Shown piece after piece: positions 1 through 22,755 of a stretch of 64,000 nt of DNA. The translations under genes and the position numbers were made by a program. The notes below the pieces were generated by a model. The model was not told where the DNA came from. It searched no databases and saw only the letters and a list, made by a program, of their open reading frames with translations. Every line of letters starts with the position of its first letter. Within the stretch, counting starts at the first letter, position 1. The stretch is taken from contig NW_002060957.1 in NCBI RefSeq assembly GCF_000150275.1, positions 293,849 through 357,848 on the forward strand. Reading direction: 5' to 3'. Source of the DNA: Trichoplax adhaerens. Taxonomy: Eukaryota > Placozoa > Uniplacotomia > Trichoplacea > Trichoplacidae.

Positions 1-3000
1 GAAGCTATCGTTACATTATCCGTTTATTTCATTATTGTAATTTCAATCAGTGAAACCATCAATGCATCATATTTAAAATTATTGAATATTTATATCGCAG
101 GACGCCAAAAATGTGCTATCCGTTGGGGCGCGTTTATTGTTACCTGACTTACCGGAAATGGTAACACTATTGCAATCACTCTTGCCTCATGTTTCCCAAA
201 AATGGCATTCACTCTCAAGAGGACAAGTACTATACTTGCTCTATTTCTGAAATTTCTAGACACTACTGTAATAGTTGACCAGTAGACGTTTTATTATCTG
301 CCTTATTAGTCCTTAACTGCCACAATTTTATTTTGTCGTAACTAGATTACGCAAATACGCTTGATTTTGAAAGATCTGTATGATGACGAACGTATCGCTA
401 ACCTAATGGAGTTCAGAACACATTCCAGTGACACAGATTTATCAAGAATGAATTTAGCTACATCCTTAATGATGATGTTGTTGAACAATTTGAAGGGCTT
501 TTGGGTAGTTAAAATTTTAAAATTGTTTGCATTTATTATGTGTATATTGGCTCAGAGTAGACACGATCTGTGGTCATTATCAGAGCTTGCCTTGTTGTTT
601 AGTATCTATAATATGATAACTTTATTCTTTCTTAATATTAGGCAAAGAGCATGAAACATGAAGAAATACTAGAAATCAGGAATACATCTACAAATGCTGA
701 AAAGTTTATAAATTCAGCTGAGGGACTATTAATTTTTCAGCAAATGGACGATCTCTTATTAATAATGCAGAAACATCTGTTGACTTTGTGTAATAAATAT
801 ATTGGAAAAACTCATTCTGACCAACAAGTAAGTCTTAAAATGTGTTACCATTTAAGGACCTTTTCTTACCTTTTTAACTTTTTTAATTTTTCCTTAGCCG
901 AAATTGTGCCTGGAAGCTCTTAATGCGTACGTATCAGCATTGACCACTTCCACAGTGGATATCTTAGTAGAAGCTAAAGTAATTGTGCAGCATTTCAGCG
1001 TTGCAGATAAAATTCGCGAAGTATTAGGTACGAAAATCAAAAAGGCTCTTCAACGTTGTCTAATGTTGTTTTAATGTTGCCTAATTTTTCTTTGAATTAA
1101 TTAATTATGACAGAAGCCGTATTGAATTCAGTAGTTGGGACCCATCTTTCGCAAGTAACTCACTCTCTTCTCCTCTTACCTCCAATGATTACTAAAACGT
1201 ATTTGCCGGATTTAATTTTGTTGGTCTCATGCCTTGATGACTTTCTATGCTTACTACCAGGCATAGAATCAGTTGATAAAGAATTGGAGAACTTATCTAA
1301 TGGTAAAGTATTTTTCTTTAATTATTTACTAATTATTAAATATACAAATTCGTAACTTAACGCTATGCATCAAATTACTATTCTTCAGAGAAAACGGAAA
1401 CAAGCGATAAGGAATTTGGATTAGAATATAAAGAGCCATATGTATGGCTACTAGATATTCAACGTACTTGCTGTTTTTTAATCGGCCGCTGCATAGGTGG
1501 CATGTTGTATGACATGCCGTCATGTAATGAAGATATCGTCAACTATTGGATTAAAAGCACTTTATTGCAGAACGGCTTTGAAGAGTGTATTAATGAAGGT
1601 ATTCTGATGTTGAATAATCCATATTAAATTGTTAGTATAATTAAATTTTAAATGTCATTTCTTTAGATGAATACCATCGACGTGTAATTTCAGAAGAGGA
1701 AATGGAAAATTTGATCATTAAAATCAATCCTAGCATAGTTGGATTAATAAATCCTAATAAAAGTGATACAGCAACTGAGCTACTTTGGCAACACGTGAGA
1801 GAATGGTTGGATGATGATGGTATTAATTGTCTTATTACAAAGTTACATTATATGATTGCGTCTTAAACCTACTTTATTATTAACTCTTTCACATTAGGCC
1901 AGGATGAGCTAAGTACTAAATATAATGTCTTATTGGATGATGCTTGTAAGTATGCTTTAGCAAGCATGTTGAAACACTGTCGATTTGCTGGCGTTGATAT
2001 AATTAACTCAAGGTAATTGCATTGAGTCAATATTTACATCATCATTTTTCCAGCCATTCCTACTGAATAATTAATGCATATTTTAGACAATCGAACGATT
2101 CACCGCTAAGATTAGTATTAACAAATCTCAATAAACTAAGGACGAACTTAACTTCTTGGATTAAAAAATTCAAAGGCTTTGGTGGTAGGTTTTAAAAATT
2201 TATATTCTGACGGTGTATAATATCCTGTTACAATTTACGGTTATGTCTAAAAGATTTTAATTTCAATTTCTATTCCTAACTCTTAGATAATTCATTCAAG
2301 AAGATACAGGATCGTTTAAAGTCTTTTGCTCTATTTTTATGCTGTTATATAAAATCGGCATTGCTCGCTAACAATGATGAAGTTCAATTTGTGGTTGAAC
2401 AATTTTTTATGAAAAAAGTGGCATCAGGTTAGATTAGCGAATAGTGTCATAGAATTTGCGTATTAATTATTGTCATAATAGTTAAAATGAGGACAATTTG
2501 ATCTTAAGGATCTTCAAATGAACAAAACGAAGGTCTATCAAGTGGAAGCACGAATGCTGCAAATAACAGTGGTAACATTGACATTGGAGTAAAAGGGCTA
2601 GCAAATAAATTAGAACCTAACCGTCAGAATGCTATCCTTCGACAAATGAAGCAGATATGTGATCAAGTAGCGAAATTTATGTCACTAGCCATAGCAGCAA
2701 CATCGTCAAGTTGTAAGAATATCGATCTGCCATCTATGATCATTGATATTGCCCGTAATAGTAGGCAGAAATCAGAGGTAATACCTGAATTTATTATTTA
2801 AACTATTAATTAATTATTAGTTAACTGATAATTTTAATGTTCATTATTATTAACACTGATGAAACATAAAACCTCAATTCTATCTGTTAAAATACAACAT
2901 CTGCTTTATACAGATGAGAATTTATGGGCTCAAAGTTTTATTGACGCTATTATCTCCTGATGTTACACCACCTGATTTGATTCATTCTGCTGAAGTAACA

Positions 3001-6000
3001 CCACGATTTTCATTGCCGTCGCTTCCGTCATGCCAAGTGCAATTTCTTATTGGTTGTTTTGGTAACATTCCATCAATAAAGTTGGACACAAATTTTACCC
3101 ATTACCAGGTAAGGCAAAAATGACTTGAAATAATAATTGTTCCGATCTGATGTTAGTGAGTTATATTGACTGTAATCCATATTGCTGTTTATATTTCTAT
3201 CTTGTGAAGGATATGACGTTTTTTAATACAACTGAAGCTCAGTTGGAAATGCAAGGTGCAACCCATCGTTTATATCGTATGCTGCTAGGATTGTTACATC
3301 GGTATCTATGTGATAAGGATAGCGATCAAAATACTTGGTCGTGCACGATATTGGTACTTCTCCAGTCATTAAGTCTATATCACAATTATGAAGATTTAAA
3401 AGTTCTTATTAGCAGTGAAGTAGTTAATATCCTTAGTCGTCTTATTAATAAAGTCAATCCATTGAAGATGTCGCTACATTCAAGAAGTGTGGCCTTTTCA
3501 CCTCAGACACCATTTCATATTGCCAGCAAGAATTGGTTGCAGTTATTGATGTCTGTAGCAAGTTTAAGATTACTGCAGATATTTTGTATAAGTGTTTGTT
3601 TAACTTCAAAATCGTTCTCTAAAGTAACCATGGATTCAATCGGGGAAATATTGTGGCAGCTTCTATTAAAACTAAAGAAATGTCGTCATACATTGTTAGG
3701 CACTGATTGGAATCTATCAGCATTTTTGGTATTTATAAGAAGACTGTCATTTTCAAATAGTTTTATTTCTACTATAAGTTCCACGAAGTGGGTCAAAAGC
3801 CTTCTTGAAATTAATAACTCATATTTGGAGACCAGCGGTGATGGTGTTATCAGTATACAACAACGGTTACTGTCTATTAACTTACTAAAATGTACTCTAT
3901 CAGCTTTGACCGCTGATGAGCATGTTATACGGCAAATTATTGAATCGCTTTTCGATAATATATCCGATATGATGTCATTTATTCAACCGTCAACAGAGTA
4001 TAGTGATTACTCGAAATTAATTGTGGATTATACTACTGATTCTCCCATGAACTTAGATCCTGCTATACCTATTAAAGCCAATTTTGATCCTGATCTTACG
4101 ATATGCTGTACGGTTGAAAATCTTACTACTCTAGTTCATAGTGTAAATGGGCGAGGATACGGCATTGCCGCTTCTAGCATAAAATCTGGTACTCGACGAT
4201 GGAATTTCTATGTAACACAGGATACACGAAATAGCGATGGTGTTTGTATTGGTATGACACGTTATCCAATAACCGATTATAATTATCGCACAACTTCGGA
4301 TATGTGGTTATATCGTGCTTGTAACGGTAGTTTGTATCATGGTGGTGAACTTCCTTCATCAACTTTTCCATCTTATGCTGGTGGTGATTATATTACTGTT
4401 ATTGTTGATATGCAATCATGTAATATTGCATTTGGTAAAAATGATGAAGAGCCGATGATAGCTTTTGAAAATATCGATCGTCAAGAATTACTTCCTGTAA
4501 TTGTATTTGGCAATAATAGCCCTGGAGAAAGAATTTCATTACTGGATATGAGAATTGACGGCCCACCAATTGATCTTATAGCTGGTGATCCATTATGTGC
4601 TCCTAGTCATGTCATTAGTGCACAAGCCTTGGTTGAGCTCATAAGAGAATTGCATGAAAATAAGAATTGGAAAACAATTATAAACGAAACCATTATAAAT
4701 CGTTTGACAATTAATGATAACGTCTTAATCGCAAATAACGATGAAGCTGATGGTGTTACCTACAGCCACATTTTCCCCCATCATCAAATCAGTGATAGCA
4801 TCGTGTACAGTGTTGCTTTTAATGTTGATTCACTGGAAGAGCATCAGGATCCAGATTATCCTAAATTATGTCTGCATACTTTATGCAGATTAGCTTGGCC
4901 GGCTCTAGCAGTATTGGGTGGCATCGATTGTGGTTATAGGGTTGGTAGTACTTGTCAGCATCAACCAAGTTCGCGAATAGTAACACTTCTTGGCATGAAA
5001 CGAAGTTACAGTAAACTTGTAACAGTACTATGGAATGATACCGATGCAGCTGTGAGGTTGACAAATCATTTTGTTATAACTTACTACTATTTATAGATAG
5101 TAATTAGTAATAAATGAGATTATCCAAATCTTGTAAGATTTTTTGCTAACTTTATGTTCTATCTTGCTTGTATTATCTTTTTAGTGAGATTCCTTTAGCT
5201 CAGCTAAAGTTGTACAAGCCGAAGTCTTTTGATATAGATGGATTAGACTGTATTAATGCCGATGTTATACAAAGCATTATTTATCTTTCTGGCCTCCCTG
5301 AGAATCCTTTGAAAGAGTATCGTGCAAATTCGCTTTTTGATGGTGATAATGTACAAGATCATGACATTGCCTCTACAGCTTTTGCAAACTCTGTCGACTC
5401 AGCACATTTGCGCGAGGGTAATGATGTTCAGTTGCCTAGATGGATATCATCTTACTATAAGTTAATTCAAATAAGGCAAGATAGCGAGCTCAATACTGTT
5501 AAATTATCACACTTGCAGTTTACAGCCACGAAGGCTTTGATGATTTTAATCAGTTGTAGAAAATTTACACAGTTACTGTCTGGACAAGAAGCAGTAGAAC
5601 TATATGATAGTTGTACGAATGACTCACTAAAGCAAGTCTGCATCCCCTTTATGAAGTATTTTGTGCGAAGTGCTATTTCATCATCGCCAATTCGCCGATT
5701 TATCCCTTTTACAGAATTTGATCGAGTTTTCTCTGTTTTTGTCACTAAAATTCAAGGTTTTATTAATAAAAATGAATGGGATAGAGAATCCTTATCCTCT
5801 TCACCAACCAAAATAAAGTCTGTTGATGCAGCAGAAATGGCTGGTAGAATTGTTGGCGATCACTCAGCAAGAGCAATTAGTGATAAAAGCGGTTTGACTG
5901 TTGCAAATATTTCTACATCGATTTCTGGGCCATTATTAGAGATGGGTTTTTCACGAACACAAATTCAAATGGCTATTGAAGCAACAGCTGATGAAAATAC

Positions 6001-9000
6001 TATTCCAAATATTCGTGATATGTTATCATGGTTACTTAGATCTGAAATTAGATCACAATTACACTCTACCGATGATCATGCCGCTACTTCTGCTCGTCAT
6101 TTTCATGTTCATGATCAGAGTACGCCTACTCATGTCAATCAACTAAATAGCCATCTTTTTGATCAATCTACGCGTATGTCACAGTTATCTGGCCATAGTG
6201 TAATTGGCAGTGCAACTACCCAAGTGCCCACTTTACATGCTTCTAATGAAGTCTGTGAGTTATGTTTACTTAACTCAAGTAATATGGACAGGCATATGCG
6301 TAGTTATCATCCAGGCTGTAATTCAAATTCTTCTGTTAATCAAGTTTGCGGATCTGGAACTCCCTATTATCTATGTCCTTCTTGCCGTAGCAACTATTTG
6401 CGGCAGTATGGTAGTGGAGGTGAAATAACAACAAAATTATCTACAGTTGAAAATCGTTACAGCTTTGGAAGATTTAAATTACTAGAGGAAGCATTTGATC
6501 TCCTTAGCCCATCTGATAGATCGAAAACAAGTCAAGGACTAGTTATTGATGCCAATGATACTGCCGATTTACGTTTAGCAAGTGATAGTTTCGATGATAT
6601 AGCGCCTGTTCTTAAATTTTCTTTTATCGATTTTAAAGATAATATCATGCAGTATGATCAAACTGATTCATTAGGCAATCACTTTGCCTGTTATGCACAC
6701 TGCCAAATAAATTCAGAAGGCAGCCAACAATCTACTCGAAGTGTAACTATAGAAAAGAAAAAACTTCGTGGGTCTCTGGCGCAGCAAGGCCAACGCTTGA
6801 AAAGCAAATCTGATCGAATTTTTGCTATGCGTCGATGTACCGTAGCATCCCAGATTTGCGCAGCTAGAATAACAACAACCTATTTATTGGCCTTGTTTTA
6901 TTATTTACCTTCACATGCGGAAAAATTAAAGTATTTACATGTTCTTGAACTTGATGATGCTGACAAGTTGATTAAATTGTTGCAAATTGCAATTGCTGGT
7001 AGAATAGATCAAGATTATGTTAGTATGTATGGTAAGTTGAAATGTTAGCTTTGAATGTTATCACCATTTTACTCCTTATTTAATCAGTCTCAACTTTGTT
7101 ATTAGGTATATCTTCAGCAGAACAAATTGACGTTATAATTTCTGCAATCAATGTATTAATATCCTATGACCAATCCGCTTTTCGACAAGTGGTTTTATTA
7201 TGCACCTATGACTTGTCTAAGGTTGCATTTGGAGAAGGAATTAATAATGATGGAACTAACATTTTAACCGATCCTAAAGCAGCAATATCAGATCACCAAA
7301 TATTTTGCTCATCAAGAAATCTATCAATTGTCAAGTCGTTAATTGAAACAGTGATTGATTCATTAGCGGCACATTCGCAGCAAAATCAGGCTTGGATTCC
7401 GACGAGATCTCATCACATACTCGGAAACAAGGACCTTTTACTACCACTATTGAATGTTTTAGCTGCTTGTAGCATAAGTAAACTTTTACCTTCATGGGAA
7501 CGTTCGTGGGCTGCTTATCAACTTGCAATACTGATGGGTAAATTAGCTCATTTCGGTTCCAAATCAGATACCAAGATAACTTTCAAGTCCCTCAAGAGTT
7601 TGCAATGTTACTTGCCATCTTGTTCAACTCAATTATTATCAGCACATAAGACGCCAGTTATATCATTGTCTTGTCATTTTGATTCTGGACTTGTTGTTAT
7701 TAGTACTGTTAGTAATACGGTCTATTTAAGGGAACTTAAAACTGGTGGCTACCATGCTACAGTGCTGGATGTTGAAGAAACTGATACTAATATAGATTGC
7801 GATGACGCCAACTTATTTCATGAAGAAAATAAAATCCGAAAATATATTGGTAATTTACAATTCAATTCCAATGGAAAATATTTCGCTGGTAGTAAGCGTA
7901 GGAAGATTTATTTTGGTGTTACCTCCAATGGTAAACGTTCAGTTTATACACAAGCATGCCATGTAACGTGTTTGACGTGGCCACGATATCGACGTATCAA
8001 CTCAGGTGAAGAAAATATAAGAGACTATTTACTAGTGGGAACAGAGAATGGCGACGTATTTATATTGGAAGTCAACAATAATGACGCGTTACAGAAAAGA
8101 CCTATGCCAGCATTTCAGCGATCTTCAGCCATTACATCATTAGCTTGGCACAGTACATCAAGCTATTTTATAGTTGCTAGCGCTGATGGCATCATCCAAA
8201 TTGGATTGCTATCTCACCTATTCGATCCAGTAGAAATATATCGACATCCGGATGAATGTGATATTACTACTAGTTGGGATGTGTCAGGAAGGTATTTATC
8301 GATCATTGTAGCCAGTCATGATGACTCAACTGCTATGATTTGGGTGGAAGATAATCAAGAACTTAAGCTAGACTTTACAATTCCACTCAATACTACAATC
8401 ATTAAATGGTCAAATGGATTTGTAGATAAAACGGGTGAGACATGTTTATTTGCTACTGGAGACGATATTGGCTTAATTCGAATGTATGTTGTATCATATC
8501 AGGGAGTTTCATCTAATTTTGAACATCAATCGATTTCGCCCGTAAGTGCATTCGAACGTAAGCAATTCAATAGTAAAAATTTATCGCGTCATCAATATTC
8601 TAATATTTATCACCTTTACAATATTGCTGGCCATGAGGATAGTATTGTTTCGTTAGCATTCATTTCAAATGACTCCGTCCTAGTGTCTTTGTGTGCAGAT
8701 CATCAGGTTAATTTTTGGTCCGCTTATGATGGAATCCCGTTACAAACATACCAAAGCAATAAACCCGTTGTTTGTTTTGAATCTTTGGGTAACTTTGGCC
8801 TTGCCTTAGGCAGCGTAGGATTGAAGGACGTTACTGTATTTCTGTTTAATGATGATTGGTTGGAGAAAATCCGTTATTCTGCAGTATCAAAACATTCCTT
8901 GCATTTATGTGGTTTTACTCAATTAGATATTGCACCTTGTTTATGTGGATTGATTAAAAATCTACCAGCCATCATGTTAGAACAGTATACTTATGAAAAA

Positions 9001-12000
9001 TGTATTATTAAAGATGGCGATCAATTAATGCACAGCCGTTACCTTCAAAGTCTCACATCAATCGTTTGTACACTGAATTTAGATAGAATTATTTGTTATG
9101 ATCCGATAAAGCGCTCCATAAATTTAGAAACGATATATCCATTACCGGAATGGAAATGGCTTGTAGATTATTGTAGGGCAGAACAACTCTGTGTATCACT
9201 TCAATGTAGTCGACAGCAGAATTTGTTCCAACTAATCACTTCTACCAAGGAGAACGAAATTCTTCCACCTTGGAAATTGGCCATGGATCGTGAAATTATA
9301 GAATGGGTTACAGATAGACCGCAAGATTGGAAAATGAGTGCAAAATGTGAAGCTTATACATGGGGTGGTGGCCGCCATGGCCAATTAGCTGAATCAGGCC
9401 GACTAGTCTTACAGCCGACATTAACGAGTTCATTTTCTAAAGCTAAGCAAATTCATTGTGGCCATAATAGTACTTTCGTTATTGAACATGATGGCACGGT
9501 TCTTGCTTGCGGTGAAGGAAGTTATGGTCGACTAGGGCAAGGTAATTCGGACGACTTGCCGCGCCTTAGGCCTATTACAGCCTTACAAGGATTTGTTGTA
9601 ACAGAATTAGCAACATCGACAGGTTTGGAGGGGCATTCACTCGCATTGACTGAAACGGGCGAAGTATTTAGTTGGGGAGATGGTGATTATGGAAAACTGG
9701 GTCATGGAAATAGCGAACGTCAGCGCCGCCCAAGACAGATTGAAGCATTAAGAGGAGAAGATGTTCTTCATGTTGCATGTGGCCATAAACATTCAGCTAT
9801 TGTTACTGTTGATGGCAAGCTATTTACGTTTGGCGCTAGCGACTTAGGGCGATTAGGTTTAGGTAATACTAGCAATAAAAAATTGCCAGCACAAGTTACC
9901 GCTCTACAACCAATCATGGTAGAATTGATTGCATGTGGTGCTAATCATACCGTTGTTGTTACAACGGATCGAGAGTCAGTGTGGACTTTTGGCGAAGGGG
10001 AGTATGGACAACTAGGCTTAGGTAGAACCACAGCTAAAATGACCCCCCAATATGTTGATGCATTTAGTAAATTGAACATTAAGAAGATATGCTGTGGTGC
10101 TCGTTTTACTTTAGCGTTAACAAAAGAAGGGAAAGTTTATTCTTGTGGTCACAATCGATGTAACGGGATTTTCGAAGTCGATACGCAGCACGCCGACTAT
10201 TATCCGCAACAAGTTATGGCTTTATCCGAGCAATTTATAGAGGATATTGCAGCTGGTTATGAACATGCCTTAGCACTAACGAAAGAGGGAGATGTTTGGA
10301 GTTGGGGCAATGATACAGATGGACAAGTAAGACTCAATAGTAGTCAAAAGTTTTTCTTATCCATTTAATGCTAATGGTAGTAAAATGCCAATATAATTTA
10401 TGCTCACTCATTTATCCAATTTATCACTCAGCTTGGATTAGGTCAAACGCTACCACAACGGGAACCTTGCCTTATATCAAGTCTTCAAGGGAAAGGCATT
10501 CGCCAGGTAAACGCTTCTTTATTCAACATTTTTGTTAGCATTTCTGCTTAATTACCTTAGTATATTGACCTATTACTTTTATTAGATTTCAGCTGGACAT
10601 AATCACAGTGCAGCGTGGACAGTAGCGCCAGCAAGTATTCGAAAAGCTATGGCAACGTCAAGTTCATTGGAATTAGGTTTACCGGAAAGAATACCAGAAA
10701 TCTATGGTTCCCTTGCTGGGATAGATATACAACTGATCAGATCTAGATTACAATATCTGTTAGACATGTCCGAAGCTATTTATTATTCCTGGAGATTACT
10801 TGATTTATGTCCTAAAAAGGTATATTGTATTCTGTTTGCTTTCAGCTGTTTACATCAGCTATCTTGAGATCAATAACTGTACTTATTAAATTTTTCTAAT
10901 AGTTGAGCCATATCAGCAACGGATTTATGGGCATCATGCAAGGATTTTTGCGCCCTTTATTACCAACACGAGTAACGATGCAACCATTCCTTCGTCACAT
11001 CAGTAAAACCATGCTACACAATCGTAATTTTGGACCAACGGTCAAGGTGGAGCGATTAAGCACTCGGTAAAGACTGACAATAACACAGTATTAACAATAT
11101 ACCCATGAAACTCTAACAAATAGTTTTATTCACACTTTTAAATTAGTGATGAACATTGTAAGCCTATTTTCGTCCAAATTGCGCAGCAAGTGATGCAATC
11201 CAACTTAGCTGAGCTATGTCTGCCTATGAGAGCCTGGAAAGTTAAGCTAGTGGGTGAAGGTGCTGATGATGCTGGTGGAGTCTTTGATGATACAGTTAGT
11301 GAAATGTGTAAGGTATGCTGTAGTACTGAAAGTTACTTGAAGATATTTTAAAGTTTTAATACCCGTGCTCAAAAATTACACTTAAATTATAAAATTACTA
11401 GGAATTAGAAAGCAATGATGTCTCACTACTTATTCCAACGCCAAATTCAGTTGATCAACTTGGCTACAATCAGGATAGGTAGTTATCGTGTATATGATAT
11501 TGATATAATATCTTGAAAAGGTGGAATGCTTACTCTGTTGTATTGTTTGTTTACAATCCGTAAGATTTATTATTAACCCGTCAGCATCATCGATAGAAGA
11601 ATTGAAAAAATTTGAATTCTTGGGAGTGTTACTCGGTATAAGTGTACGATCAAAAAAGCCATTAGATCTTCACTTGTCTCCGACAGTTTGGAAGCAGATA
11701 TGTGGCATTCCATTAACTGAAGGCGATATTGAAGAGGTATCAATTATATTATGGTTACTACTCACTCGTTTCAATCTAAACTACAATACATCAAAAGATT
11801 TCGTGTTAGCGTATAAATGAATTTGGGCATTTACTGTTTCCGCGTAAGATTAATTAACTTTGTCGTATAAATATAGGTTGATACTTTATTTATCCAAACT
11901 ATGCGAAGTCTTCGAGACGTAGAATATAATGATATTGACGAGAACACATTCCAGGAGGTATTATTAAGATGAATAAATTCTTAATTGATACGTCATATGG

Positions 12001-12988
12001 ATGTATATTTGTTCGACTTATTATACTATGTTTGTATTCTTGGTAGTATTTTCCCATAAGTACCTTTGTTGCTAAAGATTCGAATGGCAAGTTTGTTCCT
12101 ATCGTTCCTGGTGGTAGAAATATTGAATTATCATACAATACGAGAATGAATTATGTTAAATCTGCAATCGAATTTAGATTGCATGAAGTAGATTCCCAGG
12201 TAATTTGATTATACAATCAGTTATACTGTAAGCTTTTTAATTTATACCATTGTTGCGGGTTTGAAGTTTATGATTATCAATGTCAATATATTGTAAATTT
12301 AGATCGCTGCTATTAGAAAGGGAATGTCATGGGTCATTCCCGTTCCATTATTATCTTTTATGACCGAATTACAGTTGGAAAAGATCACTTGTGGGGCAGC
12401 TGAGATTGATATCTCGGTACTTAAAAGTATGATTAGGTACGATTTAAAATCTTTCTTCTACAAGCAATACAATCTGTTCGTATACTTAACTATCTATCGA
12501 GGTAGTTAATTTCTTTTGCCATGTCTTTAGTTTTAAAGCAGGAGAAGAAATAAATCAATTATTGTCCTGGTTATGGTCTATTTTGGAATCATTTAGTAGT
12601 AAGGAGAAAGTCCTTTTCATGCGTTTCATTTCTGGTAGATCTAGACTACCATCAAATAAAATGGATTTAGGGCAAAAATTTCAAGTTATCAAGGTTGATC
12701 GGGTAAGTATTTTCGCGATCGTATTATCAGCTTTACGAATAGGTGAATATTTAGCTGCTTCACTAGCGTTAATTGGTGTCTTATGCTCTTCAGCCGTTAG
12801 ATTCTTTGCCTATGTCGCAAACATGTTTCTTCCAATTACGACTACCATCTTATTCATCACAAGAGGTTATGGCAGAGAAGCTACGTTATGCTATCAGTAA
12901 CTGCCGATCAATAGATACCGATAATTATATGTTGGCTAATAATGATATTACTGAGGCGCCCGGAGATCTTGCTGATGAAATGTTGTAG
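1..12988 (+). CDS. HERC1: HERC1-type giant HECT E3 ubiquitin ligase (5'-truncated by window edge)
   Basis: Many-exon gene already running at position 1; the first exon I can read begins near 101. Large exons lie at about 3150-5056, 5185-7034 and 7105-10326. Domains in order: helical solenoid (100-3900); SPRY (about 4140-4590, with [11 protein letters not shown] and FGKNDEEP, nearly as in human HERC1); UBA-like helix bundle (about 5926-6040, [18 protein letters not shown]); Cys/His-rich patch (6249-6420, CELC and CPSC pairs); WD40-like repeats (7640-8900); an RCC1-like propeller (9350-10640, with [20 protein letters not shown] and [16 protein letters not shown]); HECT (about 11150-12988). The HECT catalytic Cys is present in [11 protein letters not shown] (codon 12824-12826), so the ligase should be active. 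HERC1 proteins are cytosolic/Golgi-associated E3 ligases of nearly 5000 aa; the first RCC1 domain would lie upstream of the window. The exon joint 5056/5185 restores AGT and stays in frame. HERC2 is less likely because of the SPRY, WD40, RCC1, HECT order. Confidence 0.95.
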
Positions 12989-13751
12989 ACATTAATTTCT
13001 TTACGGAAAGAGTAGTTTTGGTTATTAGTATCTATTAGTTGTATATTAGACTGCATCTTTTCGAAGTTGTGCTACTGTATATTTGCAAGAATCGATAACT
13101 TTGATCCGCTGCCATAGTATTGTACTATTTGATTTTTAGAAAGAAACTGTTATTTACGTAAAGTTGAACTTAAATTATGGCATTTGTATCGCACCGTATT
13201 CTTTTTCCACACTGTTAATTGCCTAATAAGGCTTATTCATCTAGTTGTACTTGCTTAAATAATTTTTTTAAATAATACGACCTAGTATACAATTGTGAAA
13301 ACTGAATTTTTATCTATTTTTGTACTAATATCGGAAATTAGCTCTTGAAGGCTGTACATTAATACAAGCAATTTACAGCGTCCGCTGAATATGTATCAAG
13401 ATATATTTTGCTTATATCAGTCATTGGACACAATTTTATTACATGAATCTGTGCGCTGTTTGCTAATCGGTGCAATTGTAAATATACAGGAAAGACAATG
13501 GTTGATTAACTTTAACACACAATAACATTATTTATGCTGTCATGGCATAAGTTGCTATTGCTAGCGTTAATTCCGATATTAACGCTTGCTTTCAAAATGC
13601 TGTAGCAAACTAGGATATAGTTAAATTAAATTTTATGATTTATAAACGGTTGTGATAAACCTGTTGGAATTATTTTACTGATTTAATTATAATAAAGTGA
13701 AAACAAGCCGTTCTATTGGCGATTTAATGATCAACCTTTGCAGATTGATAG
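12989..13751. other. Convergent intergenic spacer between HERC1 and the C2HC gene
   Basis: AT-rich sequence of about 760 bp between the stop codons of two converging genes. It should hold both 3' UTRs; AATAAA-like signals are present on each strand (for example near 13690 on the + strand). I see no coding exon. Confidence 0.6.
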
Positions 13752-21193
<7,442 letters not shown>

Positions 21194-22755
21194 TATTCTA
21201 CTCTTTATACCTCTTTGCAAATTATAAAATGACGTAAAATGCTATATACTATAACTATATTCATAAACGTGGATAAGAATAATACGCCTTGATGAGAGCC
21301 AATGGCATTATGGTTTCAAAGTGAAAGTTCTCATCTACTGTACAGTAATCTATTCAAGTTTTATTATTACTACTACTTCTACTGCTGAAGATATGCAAGC
21401 TATTGCCTTATATGTTGCATGGACTGCATTATTTTGAGCTAAATTTTATTTTTGGTATGCGCTATAGAAAACATGTATATTATGTTACATGTGCTTATTA
21501 TTTTTTAAGGTAAAATGAAATTATGAACATTGTTTTATATCGATTATATGTATAACTGCTTAATAAAATATTTTAGCTAGGATATTCACGCTTTATTGTT
21601 GTCTAAGTTTCGTTTTGGCTTCTGTAAATCTATTTTATGTGAGCAGTGATATTTTTTATCGAAAATACTAACTAAATGATCGTTCTATGGGTAAATGATT
21701 GGAATATGACATCAAAGGTTGCGTATGCTCCATATTACTACTGATTATCTAAGGCTAATTTACTATATTATCAATCTCATTTACAAAATCTAATAGGCCA
21801 ATTACATTTATAAACTGGACGTTATAATTGTATAGTACTGTACAGTAGGCAGATTGATTTTAGAGATGAATAGAATGAAATACTGAATCAAATGGAAGAT
21901 ATTTTAGTTTACGTTATAATACATGTATATCTTTAATCATCTCAGATTGAAGCCTTGTATTCATTCTGAGGAGCGTGTTTTAATACTAATTGTTAGCGAT
22001 TAATAAGGGGCATTTTTATTTATTTCGGACTAAGTTTTCATTTGTAGGCTGCCATTGACATGCGAAATCATACATTATTTTATGGAATATCGCTGCGTAA
22101 TATTTGTTAGCTTGATATGCAAACAGTAAATATTTTTTCTAAGATGGCCTATCTTTTACCTGGATTCAATTTCTCATAGAAATCGATCCATACAATTACT
22201 TTTAAGTTTGGATAGATTAATCTTACAACGCGATGATAAATTAATTAGTATACAACTTAATCTATTATTCTATGACAAAGCCACAGGAAAACCAAGAGAT
22301 GACCAGGTCTATATGTTGCAAACCATATCATATAAATAATACTTTCACTTACAATTCAAATAAATTTAATAACTTGATTTGCCTGGAATAAAGAGGAAAG
22401 GACTGACTAGCTTATAACCAGTCTTAATGTTTATTTATACATGCATTATTACAAGCAAAACCCCATTATGAGCAAGTATTTACTTAACAGAATACTGATA
22501 TCTTAAATAAAAGCCTGCTTTAAATTTCAGCTTACCAACAATTACGTAACGAAAGTCAAAATCTTACATTATATAGTATTTAAGTTACAGGTCTTTTCTA
22601 ATATGTATATACATATTGGAACGTTCGTTTTGTGGTATGTGCAAGATGGCTCATAAGTATTAACAACATTGATGCAAATTCTTCGGTCTCGTCATTCTGT
22701 ACAACATGTCTGAAACGCTAGCTGAGGGTATTTACGAGATAAATTGCTAAGGTAG
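21194..22755. other. Convergent spacer between the pseudokinase gene and snurportin
   Basis: About 1.5 kb of AT-rich sequence between two stop codons on opposite strands. It should hold both 3' UTRs; an AATAAA lies near 21564 on the + strand. No coding exon is seen. Confidence 0.5.
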